Part shown: positions 1-7,812 of the stretch, piece after piece
Position numbering within the stretch: position 1 is the stretch's first letter
Layout of the letters: each line of letters opens with the position of its first letter
Virus record (IMG/VR): IMGVR_UViG_3300035390_000051
Span: 1 to 36,274 of that record
DNA: 36,274 nt
From: a virus
Reading direction: 5' to 3' (one strand)
The notes under the pieces: model-generated
The model's database searches: none
Seen by the model: only the letters and a program-made list of their open reading frames with translations
Told to the model about the DNA's origin: nothing
Position numbers and translations under genes: made by a program

Positions 1-939
1 TTGATTGGCTTCAAGCCAGTATGGCTGGTTAATCCAGTCCAACGAATTGGTTGCCGTGATTGCGGCGTCGTTCGGCTAATCGACATTGGGATTGCCGAGC
101 AGCAAGTCTTGGTCTCGATCTCTCTATTTGAATGGAGCGTGAAGTACCTTGAATACTCAAGGGAGCGTCATACGCCTAAAATATTCAAGAGCGAGAAGGT
201 TGTTGCTTTCAAGCGGTTTTTTGTAGTTATGGGCAAGGATACCCTTGTTGATGACCTCACGGTTGCCGATTGCCTAAGGATGCTTGAAAAACGAGCCAGG
301 GAGAAGAGTGGAAATGCCGCCAACAAGGACAAGAAGAACCTCAAGGCGGCGTCGAATTGGGGAATCAAATACATTGATATGCCCAAGGACAATCCCTTTG
401 TTTCGGTGGACTCTTTCCCGGTTATTCAACGGCTTCGGTCTGTGCCTTCAGAGGATGACTTCTGGAAAGTGTATGATGTTGCCGAGGGCGAGGATCAAGT
501 CCTTGTGCTGGCGTTTTTCCATACAGCCGCAAGGCGGAATGAATTGTTGTCTCTGAAATGGGATGATGTTGATCTGGTTAATGGTAAAATTCGCCTCTGG
601 ATCAGAAAAAGGAAGGGGGGCTCTTTTCAGCCAGATTGGTTGATTCTCACAGATCGGTTGGCAACCGCCCTGGTTGAACGTGTTAAGTCGAAATGAGGAG
701 AGTATGTCTTCTGCAACGATGACGGCATTCCTTACGCTGAGCGGCAGCGGTTACTTCCAAGGCTGTGCAAGAAGGCTGGTGTGAAGCGTTTCACCTACCA
801 CGCCATTCGGTACCTGACAGTTTCCATTCTGGCTCATGAGGGATTGGATATCGTTACAATTCAGAAAATGCTGCGGCATAAGAACCTGCTAACGACAACG
901 CTCTATCTTTGTGGGGGGACACTTAACATGAGAAGCTAG
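1..939 (+). pseudogene. Tyrosine recombinase (phage integrase), broken by an in-frame stop
   Basis: This reads as a site-specific tyrosine recombinase. A core-binding domain lies around residues 40-130, and the catalytic domain starts near residue 150 with the first catalytic Arg in 'AARRNELL' (residues 178-179). A TGA at 694-696 stops the frame, yet the same frame resumes at once with GEYVF and continues to 939. The rest of the active site is there: 'YHAIRY' (His and Arg), 'LRHKNLLTTTLYL' (His and Tyr). A single CGA-to-TGA change would explain the stop. The C-terminal tail also looks shifted after 'LYL', and the first 40 residues do not look like a normal N-terminus, so the gene may be cut by the window edge or carry a second lesion. 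It probably belongs to the host chromosome or an older element, not to the Mu-like phage. Confidence 0.75.
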
Positions 940-1084
940 AGAATGCCGGGGGGATATAGGACTTTCGTGGGACTTTCGTAGGACTGGCGTGGGCTAATCC
1001 GTGTTTGGACGGTTGTGATTGGCCGGTTTGACAAGATGAGAAAATTTTCCGAGTTTCGCGGTTTCTTGACAGCTAAAATGAGAA

Positions 1085-1116
1085 AAAGGCCAAGCGGCAT
1101 TTGCTGCTTGGCCTTT
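1085..1116. terminator. 11-bp stem hairpin, possible two-way terminator
   Basis: A perfect inverted repeat, AAAGGCCAAGC (1085-1095) and GCTTGGCCTTT (1106-1116), encloses a 10-nt loop. Read leftward the stem runs into a T-rich tail (TTTTTCTCATTTT). Read rightward it runs into TTTGCTTTGCT. It could end the integrase transcript from the left, the phage repressor transcript from the right, or both. If the phage left end is near 1187, this hairpin is host sequence. Confidence 0.65.
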
Positions 1117-1186
1117 GCTTTGCTGAACATATGAATACATACTCATTGCTAATCGTTGCAAACCAGTGTCATGGTGCGTAACTTCT

Positions 1187-1228
1187 TGTATTGTCTTTAG
1201 AAAAGACTGATCACCTTTCCCCGCCTGG
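1187..1228. other. Candidate left end of the Mu-like prophage
   Basis: Mu-type elements begin with 5'-TG and carry the repressor gene, read outward, just inside the left end. The interval between the host-side hairpin (ending 1116) and the repressor stop (1229) must therefore hold the end. The TGTATTG at 1187-1193 resembles the first bases of phage Mu's left end and is the best candidate by eye. No MuA-type binding repeats could be recognised, and the right end is outside the window, so the exact base is unproven. Confidence 0.3.
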
Positions 1229-1669
1229 TTAAGCGCAATCTTTGGTGGCCTCAGGTGGTGCATGGTCGTCCGGGGCGGCCCTGGCTTTCATCCGTTCCAG
1301 ATCAACTCGTAGGTCACCGTTCTCTTTTAAGAGTTGCCGATTTTCAGCGTTCAACTCTCTGTTAAGAGCCCTTTCCTCTTTGAGTTCTGCCCGCAACACA
1401 TCACATTGACTACATCCCTCACTAGAGGCCATGGCCGTCTTGTGGTCTTTCCATGTGCCTTTGCCTTCTACTAGCCAGTCATAGGAAACATCGAATTCAG
1501 AGACAATCCTCATGACTACGTCAATTTTGGGGTGTCTTTCTCCACGTTCGTAGTTACCAATGGTGTTTTGAGCAACACCCAGCCGCTTAGCAAATTCTTT
1601 TTGCGACATGGCACTGCGAACAGCTTTGATTCGTCGGCCAATAGGGAGCCTGTTTTCATCATCATGCAT
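1229..1669 (-). CDS. CI/Cro-type phage repressor with C-terminal coiled coil
   Basis: This is probably the master lysogeny repressor, equivalent in position to Mu c. It has 146 residues. A helix-turn-helix lies around residues 20-45 (QKEFAKRLGVAQNTIGNYER), followed by 'SYDWLVEGKG', a pattern common in CI-type repressors. From about residue 90 the protein is a heptad-rich, Glu/Arg-rich stretch, probably a coiled coil for oligomerisation. No LexA-like peptidase domain is visible, so induction by RecA-stimulated self-cleavage is not expected. It is read away from the early operon, with its start codon directly at the edge of an inverted repeat (1670-1714). This suggests autoregulation. A GGAG about 13 bases upstream is the only ribosome-binding site. 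Confidence 0.85.
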   Translation of the reverse strand: MHDDENRLPIGRRIKAVRSAMSQKEFAKRLGVAQNTIGNYERGERHPKIDVVMRIVSEFDVSYDWLVEGKGTWKDHKTAMASSEGCSQCDVLRAELKEERALNRELNAENRQLLKENGDLRVDLERMKARAAPDDHAPPEATKDCA

Positions 1670-1860
1670 GGTGTTAAAGTTGCTCCATTAAAGTTTAACA
1701 TGATCTTTAACACCCGCCGACCGCATGTAATTACTTGTAATATAAGTAAAAATTGCATTAAAACTACAAATAACAACATTAACACACAAATGTGGTTGAT
1801 TTAAACCTCAAACGTGGTTAAACATGTGTCGTGGGCAGTTAATAAAAGTAGCACTTAACA
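1670..1860. promoter_or_regulatory. Operator/early promoter region with repeated TTAACA motifs
   Basis: The A+T-rich divergent region between repressor and early operon holds five copies of TTAACA or its complement: 1672-1677 (reverse), 1695-1700, 1707-1712, 1779-1784 and 1855-1860. The first and third sit in a perfect 10-bp inverted repeat, GGTGTTAAAG (1670-1679) and CTTTAACACC (1705-1714). The last three are 72 and 76 bases apart. In Mu the same region holds the repressor operators, which double as the transposition enhancer. Reading these motifs as repressor or Ner sites is an inference. A TATATT on the minus strand near 1740 could be the repressor -10 box, but no full promoter is convincing. 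Confidence 0.5.
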
Positions 1861-1953
1861 CAACTACTCTAATTGACTGCACGCAGGGGGTCAACATCCG
1901 ACCCCGCATCCGTATCGGACATGAACTTAAACGTCAGCGGACAAGAGCGACAT

Positions 1954-2379
1954 ATGCGGCAGTTATCCCTATTCGACGATCCCAGCGCAGAACTGACCAT
2001 GCTCATGATCAAGGTCAAGAGCACCATGAATCAGAGTGCTTCTCGGTGCGGATTGTCTCGCGAGCAGATCACAGACAGCATGAATGAGATAGCCTCCAAA
2101 GCCGGAGTCAATTTGAGCCGAGGAAACGCCAAGGGCGTTAAAACGGCCACACTTGAAAAGTGGTTGAATCCTGCAAACAAGGAACACTTGCCGTCACTTA
2201 TGGCGGTCAATGTGTTCTGCATGGTTGTGAAGAGCATCGCACCGCTGTCAGCCATGCTTGGTCTGCACGGATGCGGGGTCATGACCCCCGAAGACAAAAA
2301 ATTGAGGGACTACGCCGAGGCGATCCTTGCCGAGCGCGATGCCCGTAAACGGAAAAAACAGTTGGAGTTGAAACTATGA
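1954..2379 (+). CDS. Early Mu-like phage regulatory protein (function unknown)
   Basis: This is the first rightward gene after the operator region. I chose the ATG at 1954 (MRQLSLFDD), giving 141 residues, because early proteins of related transposable phages begin with a similar 'QLSLFD' motif. ATGs at 1921 and 1873 are also in frame. The region 'CGLSREQITDSMNEIASKAGV' looks like a helix-turn-helix, and the C-terminus is Lys/Arg-rich. Its stop overlaps the next start by ATGA, which implies translational coupling with the Ner-like protein. I cannot assign a biochemical role. DNA binding during the early switch is the most likely inference. Confidence 0.7.
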   Translation: MRQLSLFDDPSAELTMLMIKVKSTMNQSASRCGLSREQITDSMNEIASKAGVNLSRGNAKGVKTATLEKWLNPANKEHLPSLMAVNVFCMVVKSIAPLSAMLGLHGCGVMTPEDKKLRDYAEAILAERDARKRKKQLELKL

Positions 2380-2615
2380 ATATGAGTGCCGCCTATGGAG
2401 CAGGCCGCCAACGTCAACCTTGGCGCATCAGGGAATTCCTTGATGGAAAGGGCAAGACTCAGGCCGATGTAGCCAGAGCCTTGAAAATGTCTCCGGCAGT
2501 CGTCAACCGGACGATTCGGGGATCGGTAAATAATCGTGCAGTACTTGGTTATCTACGTGACCTGGGGTGTCCGGTGACGGTGTTGAGTTTACCTGAAGAT
2601 ATGCAGAATTTGTAA
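2376..2615 (+). CDS. Ner-like DNA-binding protein
   Basis: This small (79-residue) helix-turn-helix protein has 'KTQADVARALKMSPAVVNRT' as recognition core (about residues 27-46). It lies where Mu places ner, immediately before the transposase gene. In Mu, Ner is a lambda-Cro-like negative regulator that shuts off repressor and early transcription during lytic growth, and the same role is inferred here. The start overlaps the upstream stop (ATGA); an in-frame ATG two codons later is an alternative start. The 91 bases before the transposase gene contain an imperfect inverted repeat around 2654-2694 but no obvious terminator. Confidence 0.75.
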   Translation: MNMSAAYGAGRQRQPWRIREFLDGKGKTQADVARALKMSPAVVNRTIRGSVNNRAVLGYLRDLGCPVTVLSLPEDMQNL

Positions 2616-2706
2616 CCATGGCCTGAACTTGTCAGGAGAAAAATCTATTAATTTGAGTCTCCAAAGCCATGCCAGGGAAATCTGGACTCCTCAATAAGGA
2701 TTAAGA

Positions 2707-4803
2707 ATGAAAGACGCATACACCTCAAAAGAACTGACAGTTATACTCCGTAAAACGAGTATGACAATCTCCCGTCGTTCAAAGCGCGAGAACTGGCAGT
2801 CTCGTACACGTCAAGGCCGTGGCGGCGGCAACGAATGGCTTGTTGCCGGACTCCCGGAAGATGTCCGGGCGGCCATCATCATGCATGAAGCGAAGACGGA
2901 CGTTCCGGCCCTGCCTACTGACAATGTGGTGATTCCCGATTGGGCTTACAGGGTGGGCATGGCTCGTTTCCGGCTTGTCAGCGAGTGGCGGCAGTTTGTT
3001 GCCAAGAGCAAGGTCACCAAGGGCAAAGCTACCGCAGCATTTCTCATAGCGGTGAACTCCGGCCAATTGTTTCCCAAAGAATTTGATATCCTGAATGAAA
3101 TCTCCGACAAAACTCTGTACCGGTGGGACAAGAGACTGCGGGACAACGACGATGATTACCGCATCCTATGCGACCGCCGAGGCAAGTGGTCAAAAGGCGG
3201 CAGAAAAGGACTTGGACAGATCGGCCCGGACGCGGAAAAAATATTTCTTGGCTGTTGGCTGACCCCGAATCGGCCAAGCCTTGCCCTTGCTTACAGGGCC
3301 ACCAAGGAAATCCTCAAAAAGAACGATCTGCCAGTCTCATCCAATCGCTCTTTTCGGCGATTTGCCGAACGCTTCGACGAAACCCACCACGATTTGGTCG
3401 TCCTCAAGCGTAATGGAGAGAAGGCTCTCAAGGACAAAGTCGGGCCGTACATCACCAGAAACAGCGATCTGCTCTCTGTGGGTGATGTCCTCTTCTGTGA
3501 CGGCCATGTCCTGAATTTCCGATGCTTGCACCCTGTTACTGGCAAGCCTTTCCGGCCCATACTTATATGTTGGTTTGACTGGCGATCACACATGCCGGTC
3601 GGCTGGGAGATAATGCCCACCGAGGATACCGTTGCCATCAGTTCAGCCCTGCACATGGCGATCCGCATGCTCGCGCAGTACCCACGGTGCGTCTACCTCG
3701 ACAACGGCAAGGCGTTCAGGGGTAAATATTTCAGCAATGTTGACGCTGACTTCGGCGAATTCAACGGCTTGTATGCTCGGCTCGGCATAGCGGTCCAGTA
3801 CAGCCGCCCCTACGAGGCTCGAACCAAGATCGTCGAGCGATTTTTCCGAACTTTCGATGAAGAGTGCCAACGCCTTTTACCGAGCTACATCGGCAACAAT
3901 GTCGCCAACAAGCCCGCATGGATGATGCGTAACGAGAAGTACCACGCCGCCACTCACAACGAGTGGACACCCACTCTGCGTGAAGCATCCGAGGTGTTTC
4001 GCCTCTATGCACAATGGTACGGCCAACAGGAGCGCAAAAGCGTAGGGGGACAACGTCCTCTAGACATCCTTCAGGGTGGACTCGGCGATGGCGTGGACCT
4101 TGCCGAACTGGATCGGCATTTCCTTTTTCGCCAGAAGATCACACCCAAACGATGCGGCTTTACCATCAGCGGCGTGCGCTTTGAATCCGATGCCCTGTAC
4201 GGCCTGAACAAGCCGGTCATGGCAATGTACAGCTGGTCGGACATGAGCGAGGTCTACTTGCACACTTTGGAAGGTGAACGCCTTGGCATTGCCCGTCCCA
4301 CTGAAGCTCTTCACCCCCTGGCTCGTATTTTCGGCGATGAACTTGACCTCCAGAAGATTAAAGAAGCCAACAAACGCCAGCGCGGACTCAAGAATACCAC
4401 CATGAAAATGGTCAAGGCCTTCGACGGTGACATCGGCGAGAATGCACTCGAAACTCTGCCTTGGATGCGGCGGGAAACTGTGCCTCTCAAGGCTGTACCC
4501 AAGCCCAAAGTCATCAAAGCCGAGCCTGTGATGGATGAAGCCGAGATTGCACGATTGGAAGCCGTGAGGGCCAAGATCAAGGAACTGCCGACCAACATTA
4601 TCAAACGTCCGGCCTTTTTTACAAGCGAGTTGGAACGCTATGAATGGTGTTTCGAGCAGACCTATCGCTACGGATACGAACTCCCCCCCGAAGATAAATC
4701 TTCCATGCATGCATACGAGGCTTCCGAGGAATACCGGACTGCCACGAACGCACGATTTGAACAACTGAAGCCTATCTATCTGAAACAGCAAAGCGCGAGG
4801 TAA
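2707..4803 (+). CDS. MuA-like DDE transposase
   Basis: This 698-residue protein catalyses strand transfer for integration and replicative transposition. The N-terminus (about 5-60) resembles the Mu-type DNA-binding domain ('SMTISRRSKRENW'). The RNase H-like core carries the acidic triad: Asp265 in 'FCDGHV', Asp332 in 'YLDNGKAFR' and Glu377 in 'KIVERFFRTFDE'. Both length and spacing match MuA (663 residues, D269-D336-E392). A beta-barrel-like domain follows, then a charged C-terminal tail that in Mu contacts MuB and ClpX. The ribosome-binding site is AAGGA. The next gene, MuB, starts 3 bases after the stop, as in other Mu-like phages. Confidence 0.95.
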   Translation: MKDAYTSKELTVILRKTSMTISRRSKRENWQSRTRQGRGGGNEWLVAGLPEDVRAAIIMHEAKTDVPALPTDNVVIPDWAYRVGMARFRLVSEWRQFVAKSKVTKGKATAAFLIAVNSGQLFPKEFDILNEISDKTLYRWDKRLRDNDDDYRILCDRRGKWSKGGRKGLGQIGPDAEKIFLGCWLTPNRPSLALAYRATKEILKKNDLPVSSNRSFRRFAERFDETHHDLVVLKRNGEKALKDKVGPYITRNSDLLSVGDVLFCDGHVLNFRCLHPVTGKPFRPILICWFDWRSHMPVGWEIMPTEDTVAISSALHMAIRMLAQYPRCVYLDNGKAFRGKYFSNVDADFGEFNGLYARLGIAVQYSRPYEARTKIVERFFRTFDEECQRLLPSYIGNNVANKPAWMMRNEKYHAATHNEWTPTLREASEVFRLYAQWYGQQERKSVGGQRPLDILQGGLGDGVDLAELDRHFLFRQKITPKRCGFTISGVRFESDALYGLNKPVMAMYSWSDMSEVYLHTLEGERLGIARPTEALHPLARIFGDELDLQKIKEANKRQRGLKNTTMKMVKAFDGDIGENALETLPWMRRETVPLKAVPKPKVIKAEPVMDEAEIARLEAVRAKIKELPTNIIKRPAFFTSELERYEWCFEQTYRYGYELPPEDKSSMHAYEASEEYRTATNARFEQLKPIYLKQQSAR

Positions 4804-4806
4804 ATT

Positions 4807-5499
4807 ATGCGGCGAGACATTTTCATCGAGACAGGCAACGTGGCAAAGTTGCGCAAAGCCCTCAGTGTCCTGAGCGACACGGAGCGCGGCCGTCCGGGTA
4901 TTGGTGTCGTGCAGGGCGAGGCTGGCCGAGGCAAGACCATGGCGGCCAAGGAATGGCACACCATGAACGGTGGAATTTTCCTGCGAGTGCTGGAGGGCTG
5001 GAGCCAGTTCAGTTTTTTGCAGGCCTTGACATATGAGGTCGCAGCGGAACGCCCCGGCAACACCACGCGTTGTAGAAATCGTATCATGGATGCTCTGGCC
5101 GAGACCCCTCAGCCCATCATCGTGGACGAAGCCGACAGGTTGAGCATGAGCCGAATCGAAGATTTGCGCGATGTCCACGACATGACCGGCTGCCCCGTGA
5201 TCCTGATCGGCGAGGACGGCTTTTATCCCAAGCTTCACGCTCGCGCACGGGTTCATTCCCGTGTTGTGGAGGTCGTGAATTTCAACCCTATCGTGGACGC
5301 CGATGTCATGTTGTTTGCCTTGCAAGCCGCCTCTCTCGACGTAACCCCGGAAGCGGCCCACAAGCTGGCTCATTTGGCGAAGGGCAGCTTCCGTGTAGTT
5401 TACGGGTTTATTTTGCGCCTTGAGGATTATGCCAAGGCTCAAAATACCAACATTATCGACGCCAAGATCGTGGACAAACTGCGTATAGGGAGGGCCTAG
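4807..5499 (+). CDS. MuB-like AAA+ ATPase, transposition target selector
   Basis: This 230-residue ATPase has Walker A GEAGRGKT at residues 37-44 and Walker B 'PIIVDEAD' at 103-110. A sensor-1-like strand 'CPVILIGED' lies near 129-137. MuB forms ATP-dependent filaments on target DNA, delivers it to MuA and protects the phage's own DNA from self-insertion. This version lacks the long N-terminal DNA-binding extension of Mu MuB (312 residues) and belongs to the shorter type common in non-enteric transposable phages. It lies directly downstream of the transposase in one transcript, with GCGAGG before the ATG. Confidence 0.9.
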   Translation: MRRDIFIETGNVAKLRKALSVLSDTERGRPGIGVVQGEAGRGKTMAAKEWHTMNGGIFLRVLEGWSQFSFLQALTYEVAAERPGNTTRCRNRIMDALAETPQPIIVDEADRLSMSRIEDLRDVHDMTGCPVILIGEDGFYPKLHARARVHSRVVEVVNFNPIVDADVMLFALQAASLDVTPEAAHKLAHLAKGSFRVVYGFILRLEDYAKAQNTNIIDAKIVDKLRIGRA

Positions 5500-5501
5500 C
5501 G

Positions 5502-6116
5502 ATGTTGTCACCTGACATACACAAGTTGCGCGGCGTCATTATCGGACTGAGCGAGGGAGGAAAGAAGGAAGTCAATAACGCCCTTATTTTCAATTCCCTT
5601 GCCTTGGAATCTGAGCCGGAAAAAGCCCGCGTTCGCCGTCAACTCAACGGCATGACCCGGCAGAATGAGCTAAGTCGTGTCAAGCCCGGCCAGTATAGAT
5701 ACAACCCTCAGGCTCCAAAACGTCGAGGCGAAGGTTACGTACGCATGTGGCGGGCCGTCCGAGCATCAACAGGCACCTTTGATATCTCCGAAATTGCCGC
5801 TGTGTCCCATGTGGCTGCGTCCACAATCAGCAAGTATCTCAAATACCTGATGTCAATCGCCCTCATTCGTCGCAACGGCAAGAAGGGCCTGAATCTTTTA
5901 TATTCCACCACTCCAAAAGGTCGCGAACAGCGTGAGACTCCGTATCCGCCTGTCGCTATCCGAGACCCCTTTGCTCTGGAACGTGCCGCCATGTCCCGAC
6001 TGGCCCGTGTATTTTTTGAGAAAGACCTGTATTCCGACCCGGCCCGAAAGGCTGTGGTCAAGGAATGCAGAATCATTTTGCAACGCTTTGACACCCAAAA
6101 CGAGAAAGGAGACTGA
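5502..6116 (+). CDS. Winged-helix phage early protein
   Basis: This 204-residue protein is expressed just after MuB. The middle (about residues 85-140) reads as a winged helix: 'FDISEIAAVSHVAASTISKY' for the recognition part, then 'LKYLMSIALIRRNGKKG' for the wing. The first 70 residues may hold a second helical, DNA-binding-like segment ending in a basic 'RVRRQLNGMTRQNELSRV'. Proteins of this layout follow MuB in related transposable prophages, but I know no tested function. It could regulate transcription or act in replication. The start two bases after the MuB stop has GGGAGG upstream. Confidence 0.7.
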   Translation: MLSPDIHKLRGVIIGLSEGGKKEVNNALIFNSLALESEPEKARVRRQLNGMTRQNELSRVKPGQYRYNPQAPKRRGEGYVRMWRAVRASTGTFDISEIAAVSHVAASTISKYLKYLMSIALIRRNGKKGLNLLYSTTPKGREQRETPYPPVAIRDPFALERAAMSRLARVFFEKDLYSDPARKAVVKECRIILQRFDTQNEKGD

Positions 6117-6118
6117 AA

Positions 6119-6346
6119 ATGAAAGAGACCGCGAGAAGAACCAGAAACATTGGCTGGACAGTGCCTAACGGCCCTATCAGTAAGGATGTTTTCCAAACGG
6201 TTACGGAACTGAAATCGCTCATTCAGCGTAATATGGGCAGCCGGACTATTGAGGAGGCAAATCGTCTCTGTGATTCCATCCTCAGTAACGCCGAGCATAT
6301 CGCCGGACTGGAAAATGCAAAGATGCTGGGAGGAATAAATGGCTAG
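6119..6346 (+). CDS. Small early phage protein of unknown function
   Basis: This 75-residue protein has a good ribosome-binding site (AAAGGAG) and overlaps the following Gam start by 8 bases, so the two are probably co-translated. The sequence is mostly predicted helix ('VFQTVTELKSLIQRN', 'IEEANRLCDSILSNAEHI') with a basic N-terminus. No family recognised. Position within the MuB-Gam interval suggests a DNA transaction or host-takeover role, but nothing in the sequence proves it. Confidence 0.65.
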   Translation: MKETARRTRNIGWTVPNGPISKDVFQTVTELKSLIQRNMGSRTIEEANRLCDSILSNAEHIAGLENAKMLGGING

Positions 6347-6848
6347 AAGCAAGCCCACGACCACTGTTGTCGCCGATGTCAAACAGGCAGAAGCCGCAAT
6401 GTTGGAACTGGCACAGATCGGACGTGACTACGAGCGAGTTCGGCTGAATGCCGAGGAAGAAATTGCCCAGGTCAAGGAAAACACGCGCAATGAAATGGGG
6501 CCGCTCCTTGACCGCCGGAAGAAGCTGGAAGACGCAATCTGCACGTTTGCAACGCTGAACAAGGTCGAATTATTCAGCAAACGCAAATCGCTCGATACTC
6601 CCTATGGGCTATACGGTTTTCGCAAGTCTACCAAACTGCAAACCCTACCCAAGATCAAACTGTCGGACGTTCTGGAGCGGCTCCGTGAGTTGAGTATCAC
6701 GGAAGCAATAAAAGTCAAAAACAGCGTGGACAAGGAAGCCATGCGAGACTGGCCTGACTCCCGTCTTGAAACCGTGGGCATGCGCCGCATTTCCAATGAC
6801 GAGTTTTTCCTTGAAATCTCGCGCGATGCATTGGGGGATGAAGCATGA
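6339..6848 (+). CDS. gam: Gam-like host-nuclease inhibitor (DNA end-binding protein)
   Basis: This 169-residue protein matches the Mu Gam family in size, gene position and pattern. It has a long N-terminal coiled-coil helix (about residues 12-70), then 'YGLYGFRKSTKLQTLPKI' and a C-terminal region ending in acidic residues. Gam is a distant relative of eukaryotic Ku. It binds double-strand ends as a dimer and blocks exonucleases such as RecBCD. It would protect linear phage DNA after infection. It is translationally linked to the small protein upstream, and its stop overlaps the next gene by ATGA. Confidence 0.88.
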   Translation: MARSKPTTTVVADVKQAEAAMLELAQIGRDYERVRLNAEEEIAQVKENTRNEMGPLLDRRKKLEDAICTFATLNKVELFSKRKSLDTPYGLYGFRKSTKLQTLPKIKLSDVLERLRELSITEAIKVKNSVDKEAMRDWPDSRLETVGMRRISNDEFFLEISRDALGDEA

Positions 6849-7234
6849 AAACATTCTACTTAATTCTCGCCACAACGGCATTTGCTGGCGGTCTTTCTGT
6901 CTTTTGGGTTGGGTTTTATGAAACCGTTTGCACGCTGTTCGGATGCATGCGCTACACCTCCGAGGTAACTGTTTTTGAGCACGATTATGAGGAATTCAAC
7001 ATTTACACAGTTGAAACGAAAAAACCTATGAATGACAATCTCCGGTTGCTCATGCGTCTTTTTCTCCTCAAGAAGCATCCTGAAATTGTTCCATTTTCAA
7101 TCATTTCAATCACATTCGTAAACAAGCGATCCGTCCTGATGCAGACCGTCTGCTGGTGGTTGTACCGCGCCTGTACCCGAACGGCTGACGATGCCGTGCA
7201 CGAGTGGAAAGAACGGAACGGAATGGCAGCATGA
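6845..7234 (+). CDS. Membrane-anchored or secreted small protein, unknown function
   Basis: This 129-residue protein starts with a hydrophobic segment (residues 3-22, FYLILATTAFAGGLSVFWVG), either a signal anchor or a signal peptide. It has two Cys in 'CTLFGC' just after it. The rest is mixed polar with a basic middle part and a second moderately hydrophobic stretch near residues 85-105. Start and stop are both linked to neighbours by ATGA overlaps. I do not recognise the family. A membrane protein in the early region could act in superinfection exclusion, but this is only a suggestion from location and topology. Confidence 0.6.
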   Translation: MKTFYLILATTAFAGGLSVFWVGFYETVCTLFGCMRYTSEVTVFEHDYEEFNIYTVETKKPMNDNLRLLMRLFLLKKHPEIVPFSIISITFVNKRSVLMQTVCWWLYRACTRTADDAVHEWKERNGMAA

Positions 7235-7431
7235 GTGAATTGCACCCGTACACAGTCAAGATTGAAGCCGAGACTAAACAGGCTGTGCTTGTGCAAATCG
7301 TCGGCATGGGAATCAAACCATGGCTGCCGCGTAGCAAAGTGACCTTTCCGGCAGGGATCAAGAATGGCGATGTAATCGAAGTTCAGATTCCCGGCTGGCT
7401 TATCAAGAACGAAATTGGTGAACCATTTTAA
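7231..7431 (+). CDS. Small phage protein, unknown
   Basis: This 66-residue protein starts at the ATG overlapping the upstream stop (ATGA). A longer frame opens at 7204, but that would overlap the upstream gene without a ribosome-binding site. The sequence is beta-rich ('TVKIEAETKQAVLVQIVG', then 'GDVIEVQIPGWLIKNE'), compatible with a compact barrel. No family or motif recognised. The following HU gene starts 21 bases downstream. Confidence 0.6.
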   Translation: MSELHPYTVKIEAETKQAVLVQIVGMGIKPWLPRSKVTFPAGIKNGDVIEVQIPGWLIKNEIGEPF

Positions 7432-7452
7432 CCCATTGAGGAGAAACTCATC

Positions 7453-7731
7453 ATGACCAAAGGCGAATTGATTAAAGCTGTTGTGGCAAAAAAACCATCT
7501 CGCACTCGCTCCGGCGAAGTCGAAGACATCATCAACACCACTCTGAATGAAATTAAAGCATCCCTGGTTAAAGGCAGTGATGTCAAAATCGGGGGCTTCG
7601 GAACTTTCAAAGTCGAACACAAGGCAGCCCGTCCAGGCCGTAACCCGCGCACCGGGGCCGATCTCGTCATCCCGCCCAGAGACGTGATCAAGTTTAAATC
7701 CAGCAAAGAACTCAAAGAAAGCATGAAGTAA
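7453..7731 (+). CDS. HU/IHF-family DNA-bending protein
   Basis: This 92-residue protein carries the full family signature: the helical N-terminus 'TKGELIKAVVAKK', the 'GFGTFKVEHKAARPGRNPRTG' segment of the DNA-binding arm (about residues 53-73) and the closing helix. HU is a required cofactor for Mu transpososome assembly and DNA packing, and a phage-coded copy fits its place among the transposition genes. Upstream is GAGGAG. It could also modulate host nucleoid structure or gene expression. The gene is followed by a small hairpin (7738-7758). Confidence 0.93.
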   Translation: MTKGELIKAVVAKKPSRTRSGEVEDIINTTLNEIKASLVKGSDVKIGGFGTFKVEHKAARPGRNPRTGADLVIPPRDVIKFKSSKELKESMK

Positions 7732-7737
7732 TGCGAA

Positions 7738-7758
7738 ACCGCCCTTGAATGGGGCGGT
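7738..7758 (+). other. Short hairpin after the HU gene
   Basis: The 7-bp inverted repeat ACCGCCC/GGGCGGT with a 7-nt loop sits 7 bases after the HU stop. No U-run follows, so it is more likely an mRNA-stabilising or attenuating hairpin than a full terminator. Confidence 0.45.
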
Positions 7759-7812
7759 CGTCGGGGCGTGGCAGCCTCGGCCTGATGAGCAGCCAAAAGA
7801 AAAGGAAATCCC

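Noticed and set aside
694-696. TGA in the integrase read as selenocysteine
   Set aside because: Tyrosine recombinases have no known selenocysteine at this place, and no SECIS-like hairpin follows directly; a plain stop mutation is simpler.
959-990. Short repeated GGACTTTCGT units after the integrase as a CRISPR or attachment site
   Set aside because: Only two to three imperfect copies without spacers; they look like a degenerate integrase C-terminal tail.
4060-5511. A 483-codon minus-strand frame opposite the transposase and MuB genes
   Set aside because: It covers the MuB Walker motifs in antisense and shows no domain; it is a shadow of real coding sequence.
7204-7230. Upstream start for the small protein at 7231
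   Set aside because: No ribosome-binding site, and the ATGA overlap at 7231 is the pattern seen throughout the operon.
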